A stretch of DNA of 64,000 nt, from positions 62,001 through 126,000 of the forward strand of contig NZ_JAASTT010000008.1 in assembly GCF_014322795.1 (NCBI RefSeq). The letters are read 5' to 3'. Below are positions 37,358-48,300 of this stretch, one piece after another; the first letter of the stretch is position 1; each line of letters begins with the position of its first letter. The notes under the pieces are model-generated. The model had not been told where the DNA came from. It saw only the letters and a list, made by a program, of their open reading frames with translations, and did not search any database. A program made the position numbers and the translations under genes. This DNA comes from Paenilisteria portnoyi. Lineage in GTDB: Bacteria > Bacillota > Bacilli > Lactobacillales > Listeriaceae.

Positions 37358-39715
37358 TTACTTCAGCTCAGCGATGGTTACCCCATTTCCGCCTTCTGCC
37401 GCGGCTCCGAATCGAATCGACTTCACCATCCGGTGGTGTTTCAGAAATTCGGTAACTCCTTGTCGTAGCGCGCCCGTCCCTTTACCGTGAATAATGCTAA
37501 CCTGGTGGTAACCGGCGAGCAAGGCGGCATCGATATATTTATCCACTTGTTGTAGTGCATCTTCATAACGGACACCACGCAAATCAAGCTCGGTTTTCGT
37601 CACTGAATTATCACTTTTCACCGTTGTCACGTGGCGTAATTTCTTCGGTTGTTCCGGCTTCATATACTCCAGATCCGCTTCCTTCACCTTCGTTTTAATG
37701 ATCCCGATTTGAACGTTCCATTCTTTACTGTTCACCCGATTAAGCAGTACACCTTTTTGCCCCAATGACAAAATTCGGACTTGATCTCCTTGTGCGAACT
37801 TATGCGCCACTTTTGGCACATCATGGACGACTTTCTTCTGAATCGTTTTTGGCTTCACTTGATTTAGGCGGCTTCGCATCTCAATTAGTTCGTGTTCTTT
37901 GAGCCCTGCGGCACCTTGAAGCTGCATTTGGCGCAACTCTTGAATAATCGCTTCGGCCTCGACTTCTGCTTTTTCGATGACACCTGCTGCTTTTTCATTT
38001 GCCTTTTCAAGCAATTTATCTTTTTGATCATGATACGCGATAATCTCTTTTTGGAGATCTTTTTGCAGTTTTTCAGCGTCACGACTCATTTGATACGCTT
38101 CTTCGTACTCCAATTCCGCAGCCTTACGCTTCTCTTCCAAGCTCGAAATCATATCGTTCAAATCAGCGCTTTCCGTGTCTACAAGACTTCTGGCATCCTC
38201 AATAACCGCTTCGCTCAAACCAAGCCGACGCGAAATCGCAAAAGCGTTACTACGTCCTGGCACACCAATCAATAAGCGGTAAGTCGGACTCAATGTCTCG
38301 ACATCAAACTCCACCGATGCATTCGTCGCAAATTCCCGATTATACCCATACGCTTTTAGTTCAGGATAATGCGTTGTCGCCACAACACTCGCTTGTTTGG
38401 CCGCCACCGCATCGAGAATCGCAATCGCGAGCGCCGCCCCTTCTTGTGGATCCGTACCCGCACCAAGCTCATCGAATAGAATTAAGGAGTCGGCGTCCAT
38501 TTTGTCAAGGATCGATACAATGTTCGTCATATGCGAGGAGAACGTACTCAAGCTCTGCTCAATCGACTGTTCATCTCCAATATCGGCGAAAACTTGCGAG
38601 AAAACGGCAATTTCTGATTCTTCCTCTGCAGGAACTTGTAATCCGGCTTGTGCCATCAAAGTAAGCAAACCTAGCGTTTTCAGCGTAATCGTTTTCCCAC
38701 CAGTATTTGGTCCCGTAATCAGCATCGCGCGATAATCCCCACCAAGCAGGATATCATTGCTCACTACCGTTTCCGGATCAAGTAGCGGGTGACGCGCATT
38801 TAGTAGTTTCACGATACCGTCTTGATTAATACGCGGCGTAACACCCTTCATCGACTTTCCAAATCTTGCTTTTGCAAAAATAAAATCGAATCGGGCTAGA
38901 ACATACGTATTTTGCCGAATTTCTGTGATGAATTCCGCTAACACCGCAGAAACCTCTGCTAAAATACGTTCGATTTCCTGCTTTTCTTTTGCCTGTAAAG
39001 TTCGGCGTTCGTTGTTCATATCCACCACGCTTTGTGGTTCGATAAATAGCGTTTGACCCGATGCTGATTGGTCATGCACAATCCCGCCATAATGCCCTTT
39101 ATATTCATGTCTTACTGGTAAAACATAGCGATCATTTCGAATCGTAATAACCGTGTCACTCAACATCTTAGACGCATTCTTGTCACGTAAATATTGTTCC
39201 AAACGCTCACGAACACGGCCTTCCGTACGACGCAACGTTTGGCGAATATTGCGTAGAGCTTCACTCGCCGTATCCAAAATTTCACCAGCTTCATCCACCG
39301 TTAGCGCGATTGTATCTTCGGTATCACGCATTGGTACAAGCTTCCCAGAAAGTTCATCCAGCAATTCTATCTCAACGCCTTGTTCTACAAGACCATCAAT
39401 AAACTGCTTCATCAAACGGCTCACACGAAGATTACTCCCGGTTTGGTAAAGTTCCAGACCGCTTAAATCTCCGCCAATTTCCAGGCGCTTCATATGCCCT
39501 GCCACATCATAAATCCCAGAGATTGGTGCCGCACCACGTAATCGAATGACTTTTGCACCTTCCTCGGTTTCCCGTTGCGCTAATTTCACTTTTTCTATAT
39601 CAGATGTTGGTTGTAACGCTCGAATGGCCTCCTCACCTAACGCAGAAGAAGCAAATTCGAGGAGCTGTTGCTTTATTTTATCGAATTCTAAAATCGTTTC
39701 TACTTTTTTACTCAT
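37358..39715 (-). CDS. mutS2: MutS2, endonuclease and recombination suppressor / ribosome-rescue factor
   Basis: A 785-aa homodimeric ATPase. The ABC-type ATPase region contains Walker A GPNTGGKTITLKTLGLL, Walker B LILFDELGAGTDPQEGA and the signature region. A long coiled coil (about 505-610) and a KOW-like segment follow, then the C-terminal Smr domain with LDLRGVRYEDA and HGKGTGALR. MutS2 limits recombination and, in B. subtilis, acts on collided ribosomes. It lies in the polX-mutS2-trxA series. Confidence 0.96.
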   Translation of the reverse strand: MSKKVETILEFDKIKQQLLEFASSALGEEAIRALQPTSDIEKVKLAQRETEEGAKVIRLRGAAPISGIYDVAGHMKRLEIGGDLSGLELYQTGSNLRVSRLMKQFIDGLVEQGVEIELLDELSGKLVPMRDTEDTIALTVDEAGEILDTASEALRNIRQTLRRTEGRVRERLEQYLRDKNASKMLSDTVITIRNDRYVLPVRHEYKGHYGGIVHDQSASGQTLFIEPQSVVDMNNERRTLQAKEKQEIERILAEVSAVLAEFITEIRQNTYVLARFDFIFAKARFGKSMKGVTPRINQDGIVKLLNARHPLLDPETVVSNDILLGGDYRAMLITGPNTGGKTITLKTLGLLTLMAQAGLQVPAEEESEIAVFSQVFADIGDEQSIEQSLSTFSSHMTNIVSILDKMDADSLILFDELGAGTDPQEGAALAIAILDAVAAKQASVVATTHYPELKAYGYNREFATNASVEFDVETLSPTYRLLIGVPGRSNAFAISRRLGLSEAVIEDARSLVDTESADLNDMISSLEEKRKAAELEYEEAYQMSRDAEKLQKDLQKEIIAYHDQKDKLLEKANEKAAGVIEKAEVEAEAIIQELRQMQLQGAAGLKEHELIEMRSRLNQVKPKTIQKKVVHDVPKVAHKFAQGDQVRILSLGQKGVLLNRVNSKEWNVQIGIIKTKVKEADLEYMKPEQPKKLRHVTTVKSDNSVTKTELDLRGVRYEDALQQVDKYIDAALLAGYHQVSIIHGKGTGALRQGVTEFLKHHRMVKSIRFGAAAEGGNGVTIAELK

Positions 39716-39745
39716 ATTATTTTAACTCCAGTTAGCGTCCTTCTA

Positions 39746-41458
39746 TTACGGACGATTATTTTTAATAAATGCGAGAAAATCCTTTTTTCCCATCGTATTC
39801 AGTACATTTTCTTTACTCAGCCAACCCTTCGTCGCCGCTCGAACACCGATCTCCATAAAATCAAGATGTTTCGTATCATGTGCATCGGTGTTAATCGCAA
39901 TAGGCACGTTCTGTTCCGCGGCAAGCTCCAAATATTTCGCAGTCAAATCCAGCCGCTGCGGATTCGCATTGAGCTCAAGCGCCGTGCCAGTCTTCGCAGC
40001 CAGTTCAATCAATTCCTCCACATTCACACGATATCCATCACGACGTCCAATCACACGCCCCGTCGGATGCGCAATCAAATGCACATACGGATTTTCACAA
40101 GCCACTCGCAGGCGATTCATAATCTCTTCCTCTGATTGTGAAAAACTAGAATGAATCGAAGCAATCACAAAATCCAAATCCTTCAGCAAATCATCGTCAA
40201 AATCGAGCGATCCATCCGGCAAAATATCCATCTCAATCCCCGATAAAATCTCGATTTCCGAGTACTGCTCATTGTACGTCCTAATTTCCGCTTGCTGCTT
40301 CCGAATCCGTTCCTCCGTAAGACCATTTGCCACTTTCAAAAACTGCCCGTGATCCGTTATTACCATGTATTCGTAACCTTTCGCAATACACGCTTCAATC
40401 ATTTCAGTCGGTGAATACGCGCCATCAGACCAAGTCGTGTGTATATGCAAGTCCCCTTTTATATCCGCTATTTGCACGAACGCAGTATCCGCTTTAATTC
40501 GGTCGATTTCCGTACCATCACGCCTCACCTCAGGCGGCAAGAACGGCATATCGAAATGGGCAAAGAACGCTTCCTCTGTATCAAACTGCTTCACATTCCC
40601 AGCTTTGTCTTCCACGCCATACTCATTGATTTTCTCATCCTGCTGCTTGGCAATTTGACGCATCCGGATATTATGATTTTTCGAACCCGTAAAATGGTGT
40701 AACGTACTGACAAATTCAGCTGGCGCGACCATGCGAAAATCCACAGAAATTTTGATAGCCTCATCCAACTCCACTGAAACCTTCGTGTCCCCAGCCGCAA
40801 TCACTTGGTCAATCGTCTCAATCGCTAAAAGTTGCTTAGCTACCGCATCGGGTTGATCCGTTGCAATGACAAAATCCAAATCCTTCACCGTTTCCCGCAA
40901 CCTTCTGAAACTTCCCGCATGCGAAAATCGTACAATTTCAGGGATTCCAGCCAAGTAATTTTCCAGACTTTTGGCAATCGGTAACACATCATTTATCGGG
41001 TAACGATCCGGGCGCTCTCCCATTTCCTGAACAGCCTCCACCATCTTATCAACAGATTTCTGTCCAAAGCCTTTTAGCGCAGAAATACTACCATCCTCCG
41101 CTTTAGCGAGGAGCGAGTCCCGATCTATAACACCAAGCTCCTGATACAAGCGAGATAACTTCTTCCCACCAAGCCCCGGCACTTTCAAAAGTGGTACCAA
41201 GCCTTCTGGAACCTCTTTTTTTAGCGACTCTAACTCCTCCGACTCGCCAGTTTCGAGATAATTTTGAATGATAACGGCTGTTGACTTACCAATTCCACTA
41301 ATCTTTGTAAAGTCCTCGATTTCAGAAAGACTGCGTTCATCTTGCTCCAATGCGATTGCTGCTTTACGAAATGCCGATATTTTGAAAGGATTTTCACCTT
41401 TTAACTCCATATATAACGCGATTGTCTCTAATAAATTAATAATTTTCTTTTTATTCAT
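39746..41458 (-). CDS. polX: DNA polymerase X family with PHP domain
   Basis: Repair polymerase with 3'-5' exonuclease. 570 aa: N-terminal HhH and fingers region (GIGKSTAVIIQNYLETGES, KVPGLGGKKLSRLYQELGV), palm with HAGSFRRLRETVKDLDFVIAT, and C-terminal PHP domain with LHIHTTWSDGAYSPTEMI, ITDHGQFLKVA, ASIHSSFSQS, LIAHPTGRVIG and NTDAHDTKHL as metal sites. It lies between cvpA and mutS2, as in B. subtilis yshC. A terminator separates it from cvpA. Confidence 0.96.
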   Translation of the reverse strand: MNKKKIINLLETIALYMELKGENPFKISAFRKAAIALEQDERSLSEIEDFTKISGIGKSTAVIIQNYLETGESEELESLKKEVPEGLVPLLKVPGLGGKKLSRLYQELGVIDRDSLLAKAEDGSISALKGFGQKSVDKMVEAVQEMGERPDRYPINDVLPIAKSLENYLAGIPEIVRFSHAGSFRRLRETVKDLDFVIATDQPDAVAKQLLAIETIDQVIAAGDTKVSVELDEAIKISVDFRMVAPAEFVSTLHHFTGSKNHNIRMRQIAKQQDEKINEYGVEDKAGNVKQFDTEEAFFAHFDMPFLPPEVRRDGTEIDRIKADTAFVQIADIKGDLHIHTTWSDGAYSPTEMIEACIAKGYEYMVITDHGQFLKVANGLTEERIRKQQAEIRTYNEQYSEIEILSGIEMDILPDGSLDFDDDLLKDLDFVIASIHSSFSQSEEEIMNRLRVACENPYVHLIAHPTGRVIGRRDGYRVNVEELIELAAKTGTALELNANPQRLDLTAKYLELAAEQNVPIAINTDAHDTKHLDFMEIGVRAATKGWLSKENVLNTMGKKDFLAFIKNNRP

Positions 41459-41481
41459 TTTCCATCAATCCCCTCTAAAAA

Positions 41482-41524
41482 CAAGCAGAAAAGCTGGAAC
41501 TGAGCAGCCCCAGCTTTTCGCTGA
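41482..41524 (-). terminator. cvpA terminator
   Basis: On the minus strand CAGCGAAAAGCTGG pairs with CCAGCTTTTCTG, followed by TTGTTTTT, between cvpA and polX. Confidence 0.82.
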
Positions 41525-41536
41525 CATCCATAGAAA

Positions 41537-42079
41537 CTATTTAGGTAACATTCCCGTCATCCACTTATAGAATGATTCAGATAATAGCGGTGTATTTTCT
41601 AGAATCCACGTAGCGACTGACGAACCAGTAATCGCATTTTGCGCCCACTCTGCTGGAAAAATCGCACCAATGTACAGAATCAAGAAAATAACTAAATACG
41701 TTTGTAAAACACCTAATACAGCACCAATCAAGCCATTCACTTGACGTAAAACAGGTACTTTGGTGACTCCTTTAAACAAAGAAGCAATCATGTGTACAAC
41801 GATAATCGCAACTAGAAAAATCATCAGAAAAGCAATACTATTATAATACGCATTCTCTGTATGAAGCGCATCGAGCAGCGCATACAAATCGTTTGACTTA
41901 TCCAATTCTGGATATGGAACGAACGTAATATGTGGGGCCAAGTCTTCGTAATATTTGTACGCCACGAAGAAGCTTAATAGATAACCAATCGTGATAATTA
42001 ACTGGCGCAAAACACCGTTACGATAGCCATTGACGAATCCGCCAATCAACAAAATAAGTATAATAGCATTTAAAATCAA
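41537..42079 (-). CDS. CvpA-family membrane protein
   Basis: A 180-aa protein with four hydrophobic segments; the N-terminus ILLIGGFVNGYRNGVLRQLI and VNGLIGAVLGVLQTYLVIFLI are typical of CvpA (colicin V production) family, YshB in B. subtilis. Molecular role unsettled. It begins one base after the zapA stop, so the two genes are coupled. Confidence 0.9.
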   Translation of the reverse strand: MILNAIILILLIGGFVNGYRNGVLRQLIITIGYLLSFFVAYKYYEDLAPHITFVPYPELDKSNDLYALLDALHTENAYYNSIAFLMIFLVAIIVVHMIASLFKGVTKVPVLRQVNGLIGAVLGVLQTYLVIFLILYIGAIFPAEWAQNAITGSSVATWILENTPLLSESFYKWMTGMLPK

Positions 42080-42080
42080 T

Positions 42081-42347
42081 TTATTCGCGTCCTTTAATCC
42101 GAGCTAACTCTTTCTCCAGCTCTTGATATTTTTCCTCTAATTTCAGATAATCGTGTGTGGCATTAACAGCAGTCAGCACAGCAAGCCTACCACTATCTAA
42201 AGACCGATTCTGCGTACCAATCTCATGCATTTTTTCATCCACAAGACGCGCAACAAGACGAAGATGTTCGGTAGATTCTACACCAACAATCGTATATTCT
42301 CTTCCATATATTGTAGTTGTCAGCTTATTTCTAGTATTATCCGCCAT
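42081..42347 (-). CDS. zapA: Cell division protein ZapA
   Basis: Small FtsZ-bundling protein, 88 aa. The N-terminal fold NKLTTTIYGREYTIVGVEST leads to a C-terminal coiled coil (DYLKLEEKYQELEKELARIK). It starts after GGAGG and is coupled to cvpA, the same pair as yshA-yshB in B. subtilis. It is divergent from rnhC. Confidence 0.93.
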   Translation of the reverse strand: MADNTRNKLTTTIYGREYTIVGVESTEHLRLVARLVDEKMHEIGTQNRSLDSGRLAVLTAVNATHDYLKLEEKYQELEKELARIKGRE

Positions 42348-42526
42348 CTGTCTTCCTCCTCATTAATATCCTCAGCACACATTTATCCTACTTGTACCCC
42401 ATCTTATCATGAAAAGCAAACGAAGAAAAGCGCAAATGTTCTAATCCAGAACGATTTCAGTCTTAAGTATGAAACAATCCCGCGAATTATGGTAAAATAA
42501 AAAGCAATGAACCTAAAAGAAAGAAG

Positions 42527-43462
42527 TTGATTCCAATCGCAAACACCGTTATTCAAGCCACACCAAAACAAATCGAAGCCATGCAAAAAGCTTATTTATC
42601 TCATATGTCCGATAAAATACCAGCCGGTGCAATTTTCGCAGTAAAAAAAACAAGTCTCTCCATCACCGCCTATAAATCTGGCAAAGTCATGTTTCAAGGC
42701 GCAGCCGGCGAACGCGAAGCCGCCAAATGGGGCACGGCTACAACACCAAAAGCCAAATCCACAAAAGTAAGCACTTCCGTTCTCCCGCCAGGTTTCGCAT
42801 CAAAAAACGTTGCTGGTTCGGATGAAGTAGGGACAGGTGACTATTTTGGGCCAATGATTGTCGCGGCTTGCTATGTCGACCAAGCGATGATGCCTCTTTT
42901 GAAACAGCTCGGTGTGAAGGATTCAAAAGCGATGACCGATCCAGAAATTTGCGAGATTGCTAAAAAAATCATCCCCGTTGTCCCGCACAGCCTATTGCTC
43001 CTGCCCAATCCAAAATACAACGAGCTACAAGCAAACGGCATGAATCAAGGTCAAATGAAAGCAATTCTACATAATCGCGCGCTGGAGAACGTTCTGAAAA
43101 AAATAGCACCTATCAAGCCAGACGCGATTCTCATCGACCAATTCGCAGAGAAAAATACCTATTACCGCTACCTTGCAAAAGAAGCATCCGTCGTCCGTGA
43201 AGACGTTTTCTTCGCTACCAAAGCGGAAGGGCTACATCTTTCTGTAGCCGCAGCCTCCATTATTGCTAGATCCCGTTTTGTCGAAGCCTTCCGCGAGATG
43301 GAGCGAGAACTCGGTCTCCAAATCCCCAAAGGTGCCAGCTCCAAAGTCGATCAAGTTGCCGCTGATATTCTCGATACAAAAGGCGCAGAAACACTTCAAC
43401 GCTATACAAAATGGCATTTCGCAAACACCGACAAAGCTCGGAAGTTATCGCGAAGAAATTAA
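42527..43462 (+). CDS. rnhC: Ribonuclease HIII
   Basis: RNA-DNA hybrid nuclease of the HIII type, 311 aa. The N-terminal TBP-like DUF3378 domain (about 1-85; [21 protein letters not shown]) precedes the catalytic domain with [35 protein letters not shown] and ASIIARSRF. The start is TTG after a weak GAAAG box, so the first residues are uncertain. Divergent from zapA, convergent with ung, as in Bacillus and Listeria. Confidence 0.94.
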   Translation: MIPIANTVIQATPKQIEAMQKAYLSHMSDKIPAGAIFAVKKTSLSITAYKSGKVMFQGAAGEREAAKWGTATTPKAKSTKVSTSVLPPGFASKNVAGSDEVGTGDYFGPMIVAACYVDQAMMPLLKQLGVKDSKAMTDPEICEIAKKIIPVVPHSLLLLPNPKYNELQANGMNQGQMKAILHNRALENVLKKIAPIKPDAILIDQFAEKNTYYRYLAKEASVVREDVFFATKAEGLHLSVAAASIIARSRFVEAFREMERELGLQIPKGASSKVDQVAADILDTKGAETLQRYTKWHFANTDKARKLSRRN

Positions 43463-43471
43463 TTTAGCCAG

Positions 43472-43528
43472 CCAAAAACGATATTTTCACTTCGCATATC
43501 AAGTTGCCTAGTAAAGCTATCGTTTTTA
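43472..43528. terminator. Bidirectional terminator rnhC / ung
   Basis: AAAAACGATA pairs with TATCGTTTTT around a long loop of about 34 nt. The only candidate between the convergent genes. Confidence 0.65.
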
Positions 43529-44200
43529 GATGTTCGGAATTTGCCAATCAATCGGTACGACACCATTCTGCGTTAAATACTGATTTGCTTTCGAAAAATG
43601 TTGACAGCCCATAAAACCTCGGTTGGCGGATAATGGGCTTGGATGTACCGAAGTTAATATCAGGTGATTTGGATTTCGCAACAATACCTGTTTTGACTTC
43701 GCGTTATTCCCCCACAATAAAAAGACAACTGGTTCCGTCTTTTGTCCTAGAAGCGAAATAATCGTATCCGTAAACTTCTCCCAGCCTTGATTCGCATGGG
43801 AATTCGGTTTCCCTTCTCGCACCGTCAAAACAGTATTTAACAATAACACACCTTGCCGCGCCCACGGAAGTAAATAACCATTATTCGGAATAACTAATCC
43901 CAAATCATCCGCTAATTCTTTGTACATATTAATAAGCGATGGCGGCGTTCTGACACCTGATTTCACAGAAAAAGACATTCCATGTGCCTGCCCCGCTCCA
44001 TGATAAGGATCCTGCCCCAAAATCACAACCTTCACATCTTTATAAGCTGTATATTTCAGCGCATTGAAAATATCATACATATCGGGATACACTTTCTGAT
44101 TCCCATATTCCACTTTCAGAAACGCCCGTAATTTCAAATAGTAATCCTTCGTAAATTCTTCTTTTAGTAATGTATCCCAATCATTTCCTAATGGAATCAT
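43526..44200 (-). CDS. ung: Uracil-DNA glycosylase
   Basis: Removes uracil from DNA. ATG at 44200 follows GGGGG and gives 224 aa; the frame is open to 44230. The water-activating loop is [17 protein letters not shown], the uracil-specificity region is [12 protein letters not shown] and the leucine loop is [17 protein letters not shown]. It follows the HD-domain gene by about 30 bp. Confidence 0.97.
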   Translation of the reverse strand: MIPLGNDWDTLLKEEFTKDYYLKLRAFLKVEYGNQKVYPDMYDIFNALKYTAYKDVKVVILGQDPYHGAGQAHGMSFSVKSGVRTPPSLINMYKELADDLGLVIPNNGYLLPWARQGVLLLNTVLTVREGKPNSHANQGWEKFTDTIISLLGQKTEPVVFLLWGNNAKSKQVLLRNPNHLILTSVHPSPLSANRGFMGCQHFSKANQYLTQNGVVPIDWQIPNI

Positions 44201-44232
44201 GCTGTTTCCCCCAGTTATTCTTGATACCACAA

Positions 44233-45207
44233 TTATACATGTATCACTCGAATAAATGAACCGTTTTCATATTTTTTCATTAAAATGTTAATACTCGATT
44301 TCGCTTCTTCGTTTATAGTTGAGATTGGAACAATGCCTTTCGCAGTTTTTACAAGTGGATCCACTACTCTTGATTTCCCTTTCATATAGAAATCATAATT
44401 CTGCTTATCAAGCACCACCTCTACACCTGTATGTAAAGTCGCTAACTCATCCTGTAGCTTCTTATCTGGAATTCCACGTAATTTCTCCATAACAACTTTA
44501 TCTGTGCTTATTTCTAAAAATTTCAGCGTTATATAGCCGGATTCTAAAGCGTACCGTAAAATCATCGTCATTTTCCAAGCACTATATATATTTTGTGGAT
44601 CAAGCAAAACTCCAGCAACATATTCTTCGTATTTGTGAATATACCACATCGCAATAGCTTCTGATTGCAATACAAACTGGCCATCCACAACAGATAAATC
44701 ATCAAAAAAACCAGTGACTTCCTCTTCACTCATAAATCCATATGTCCGCATATCTCTTAGAAAATAATCGATTCGATCAGCACAAAGATTAGGAGCTGGT
44801 TGTTCTAGTAATGAATACTGTCCCAAATCTTCTAACGACAAATTATAGTTGGCAGCAGTTAGTATATTGGCAACTTCACTGTTTTGTATCATATCTAAAA
44901 AAATTTGGTCATGATAACTTTCTGCTTTATCATCCACAAGATAATCTATAACATGGGAAAAACTCGTATGCGAAATGTCGTGTAGTAACCCTGCTATTTG
45001 CTCTTCTAGACTGCCGCCAAATCGCCGGATGAGAAACATGACACCAATAGAATGTTCTAACCGAGTCACGGTCCAATTCTCATGAATCAAATATGCGGCC
45101 CCAGCTTGATGAACACCTTGAAGCCTTTGCATTGCTTGCGTTGCTATTAAATCTTGCATGATGTTGCGCCATTCATATTCCCCGTGCAAAATATCGTTTC
45201 CATTCAT
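44233..45207 (-). CDS. HD-domain phosphohydrolase-like protein
   Basis: A 324-aa cytoplasmic protein from ATG at 45207 (GTG at 45222 is an alternative). The HD metal site is recognisable: [26 protein letters not shown] with [16 protein letters not shown], then [13 protein letters not shown], which resembles dNTPase/YdhJ-type HD proteins. The N-terminal [18 protein letters not shown] also fits. The substrate is unknown, perhaps a nucleotide. It lies between ung and the MMPL gene, which are adjacent in L. monocytogenes as I recall, so it may be a later insertion. Confidence 0.82.
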   Translation of the reverse strand: MNGNDILHGEYEWRNIMQDLIATQAMQRLQGVHQAGAAYLIHENWTVTRLEHSIGVMFLIRRFGGSLEEQIAGLLHDISHTSFSHVIDYLVDDKAESYHDQIFLDMIQNSEVANILTAANYNLSLEDLGQYSLLEQPAPNLCADRIDYFLRDMRTYGFMSEEEVTGFFDDLSVVDGQFVLQSEAIAMWYIHKYEEYVAGVLLDPQNIYSAWKMTMILRYALESGYITLKFLEISTDKVVMEKLRGIPDKKLQDELATLHTGVEVVLDKQNYDFYMKGKSRVVDPLVKTAKGIVPISTINEEAKSSINILMKKYENGSFIRVIHV

Positions 45208-45287
45208 ATCGAAACATCCCACCCAACAAGAACTAATGTTCGTATTTTATAATAAATTATCGTCTATGTCAACCATTAGCCTACAAA

Positions 45288-45322
45288 AAAACCGAACAGC
45301 TTTTTACACTGTTCAGCCTTCA
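45288..45322 (-). terminator. Terminator of the MarR/MMPL operon
   Basis: On the minus strand GCTGAACAG-tgtaaaaag-CTGTTCGGT followed by six T, just after the MMPL stop. Confidence 0.88.
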
Positions 45323-45325
45323 TTC

Positions 45326-48300
45326 CTATTTACGATTTTTCGAATCCATGTTTTCATGATGATCATTTTTTCTAGTAATAAATGGCCACCAGTTTGCTTT
45401 GCCGAATAGTCGAACCATGACTGGGACGAATAGCGGTAGGACAACGAATGCGTAGAGCAACAGTCCTATGAGCACAACAGAGGCGATTTCTAGTAGGGAT
45501 AGTACTCCTGCTGGCATCATCGCGGCGAATGTTCCTCCGAGAATAAGCACGGCGGAGAAGATGACGCCACCCATGTTCTTCATAGTTAAAATCATGCGTT
45601 CGCGAATTGGCATGCCGTGGTATTCGTTAAATCGTGTCATCAGGAAGATTGAGTAATCGATTCCGAGCGCGACGAGTACGACAAATCCGAAGAACGGTGT
45701 CGCCCATGTTAAGCCGTCATAGCCAATGATTCTGGCGAAGATGATTTCGGCGATTCCGATAGATGCGAAATACGTTAGTACGAGCGATGCGATAAGATAA
45801 AGTGGCATCACGAGTGAACGTAACACGATGACTAGGACAATAAATACGCCTGTTAACACGAAAATTAATACTAATTGGTAATCGGCGCTCGACATATCCC
45901 TCGTATCGTAGTTAATGCTTGTCATCCCGCCCATTCCGATGTTGGCATTTTCAAGTTTTGTGCCTTGTAAACTTGATTTTAGCTGATCGTTTATTCCATC
46001 GATAGTGTCCATTGCTTCATCGGAATATGGATTTTTCGTTAAAACTAAGTTCAAGGAAGCTAATTTGCCATCGGAGGACATGTATTGGTCGAGTACTTTT
46101 TGATAGTCGGCATTGCTTAGTAATTGTTCTGGGATGTAGATGCCTGACTCGTCGTATGGTACATTGGACCAATTTCCCACAAAATCGTTGGCGTCTGTTA
46201 AGCCGGTTTGGATTTTTCCTAACCCATCTGCGCTTTGTTTCAAACCTGTTGTTAATTGTCCAATTTGACCTGACATCGCGGTGAATCCTGTTTGTAATTG
46301 GCCTTGTCCAGCGGCAAGTTGTGTTAGCGCGGATGAAATTTCGGGCATTTTTGCTATGACTTGGTCTTCGCCTGTTGATGCTTGATTTAACCCTGTTTCT
46401 AATTGTGCTAAGCCTGTTTCAATTTGGCCTAAACCGCTGTCGAAGGCGCCAAGTCCTTGGGTGATTTCTGCATTTTTAGCGTTTAGTTCGGCCATACTTG
46501 ATGCTAATGTTTGGATGCCTTGATTTAGAGCTGTCATTTGCTGTTTGGCTTTTGCCATTTCTTTGTCAATGCTCGCTTGAATTTGCGGGCCTAGCGCTTT
46601 CGTTGCTTGACCGAGTTTCGCGAAATCAGCCATAACGGCTTTAAAATCAGGGTCGGTCATTGCAGCTGGATGGCTTGCGATATATGCTTTTAAAGAGCCT
46701 TCCATGTTGCTGAATAAGGCATTTAAAGCCGATGTATCGATTGCTGGTTGTGCTGGGTTTTGGAAGCTCGCTGTTTGATCGGCTACTTTTTGTAACGCGG
46801 TTCCGATTTGGACGTAGCCTGCTTGGATTTGTTGTTGCCCGTCTTGTAATTTGGCAAGTTGTACGCGTGCTTCTTGAATCCCTTTTTCTAAATCGCCTGC
46901 GCCTGATGCTCCTGCTTTAATACCTGTCGAGATTTGAGTTAACGCCGCTTGCAGTTGATCAACGCCATCTTTTGTTGCGACGGTTCCTGCTTGGAGCTCG
47001 CCCACACTTTTGACTGCTTCGTTTAGCTGTGGCTCTGATTTTGCCATTTGTGAGCTAGCGTCGGACAAACCTTTTTGAATCGTGCCGACGCCTTGGCTTG
47101 CTGTATCTAGACCGTCGCTTACTTTGCCAGCTTGATCTTTAATATAGATGTCATCCAGACGCTTGCCGGTTGGTCTTGAGGCGCTTAGAACCATATCGAC
47201 GCCATCCACGTGGGATAAGTCTGTCGAGATTTGTTCGAGTAGCGCTAAATATTCCGTTGTTTTCATGGAATCATCATTTTCCAAATATACAGTTGTCGGT
47301 GCGACTTGGCCTGCTCCGAAACTGTCAGAAACAACGTCAAATCCTTTTTTTGACGGGTATTTGTCGCTGATTTCGTCGAGGGAGTTGAAGGATAAATTCC
47401 CTGTATGCATGATGATTGGTGGTACGGTGATTGCGGCTACAACGAGAAGCGCGAGAAATGGTCTGGCGAACGCGAACTTGCCTGCTGCGCCCCATAATTT
47501 ATTTTCTTTATGCCCAACATTCTTATTGAGTGGCCAAAATAGTGCCGTGCCGAGGGTTGCCATGAAAAATGGAACGATAGTGAACAGCGCGGCGAGTAAT
47601 ACCACGATTCCGACTGCAACAGCAACTGCCGAGCGGTATAGTTCGAATTGAACGAAGCTGAGTGAGGCAAAAGCCACAAGTACCGCGATTCCACTATAAA
47701 TAACGGTTTTCCCAGCGGTTCGATACGTGGCAAACACCGCTTCTTTTCCAGATAAGCCGTTTCCGATTTCTTCTTTAAAGCGGCTCATCAGTAGGATGCA
47801 GTAATCTGTTCCAATTCCAAATAGGATACAAACCATGAATATTTGGGTGTACGTCGAGACTGGGAAGTTCCATTGATCGACTAGGAAGGAAACGACTGCC
47901 TGACTCGTTAAATAGCTGATCCCAACTGTCAAAAGTGGGATAAAAGGTGCCACAACGGAACGGAAAACTAAGACTAATACGACTAGAATAAAGACGATGG
48001 TGATGCCTTCTGTTTTATGTAAGCCGTCTTCTGAACTCTGGACAACATCTTCTTGAATCAAAGCGTTTCCTGTTAAATAAGTGTCCACGCCTTTAATGTC
48101 CATTTTTTTGTCGATATCGGTGCGAATTTCTTTGACTGGCGTGTCCCCTGCGTCCACATTGAATGTCGCGACCATCGTTTTGCCGTCTTTCGATAGGAAT
48201 TTATCTTTTAGCTCTGGCTGATTAAAACTGTCAACAACACTCGTAATATGCAGCGATTTCTTATTTTTTTCAATATCGCTGAGTGAGCCTTCGATGTTAT

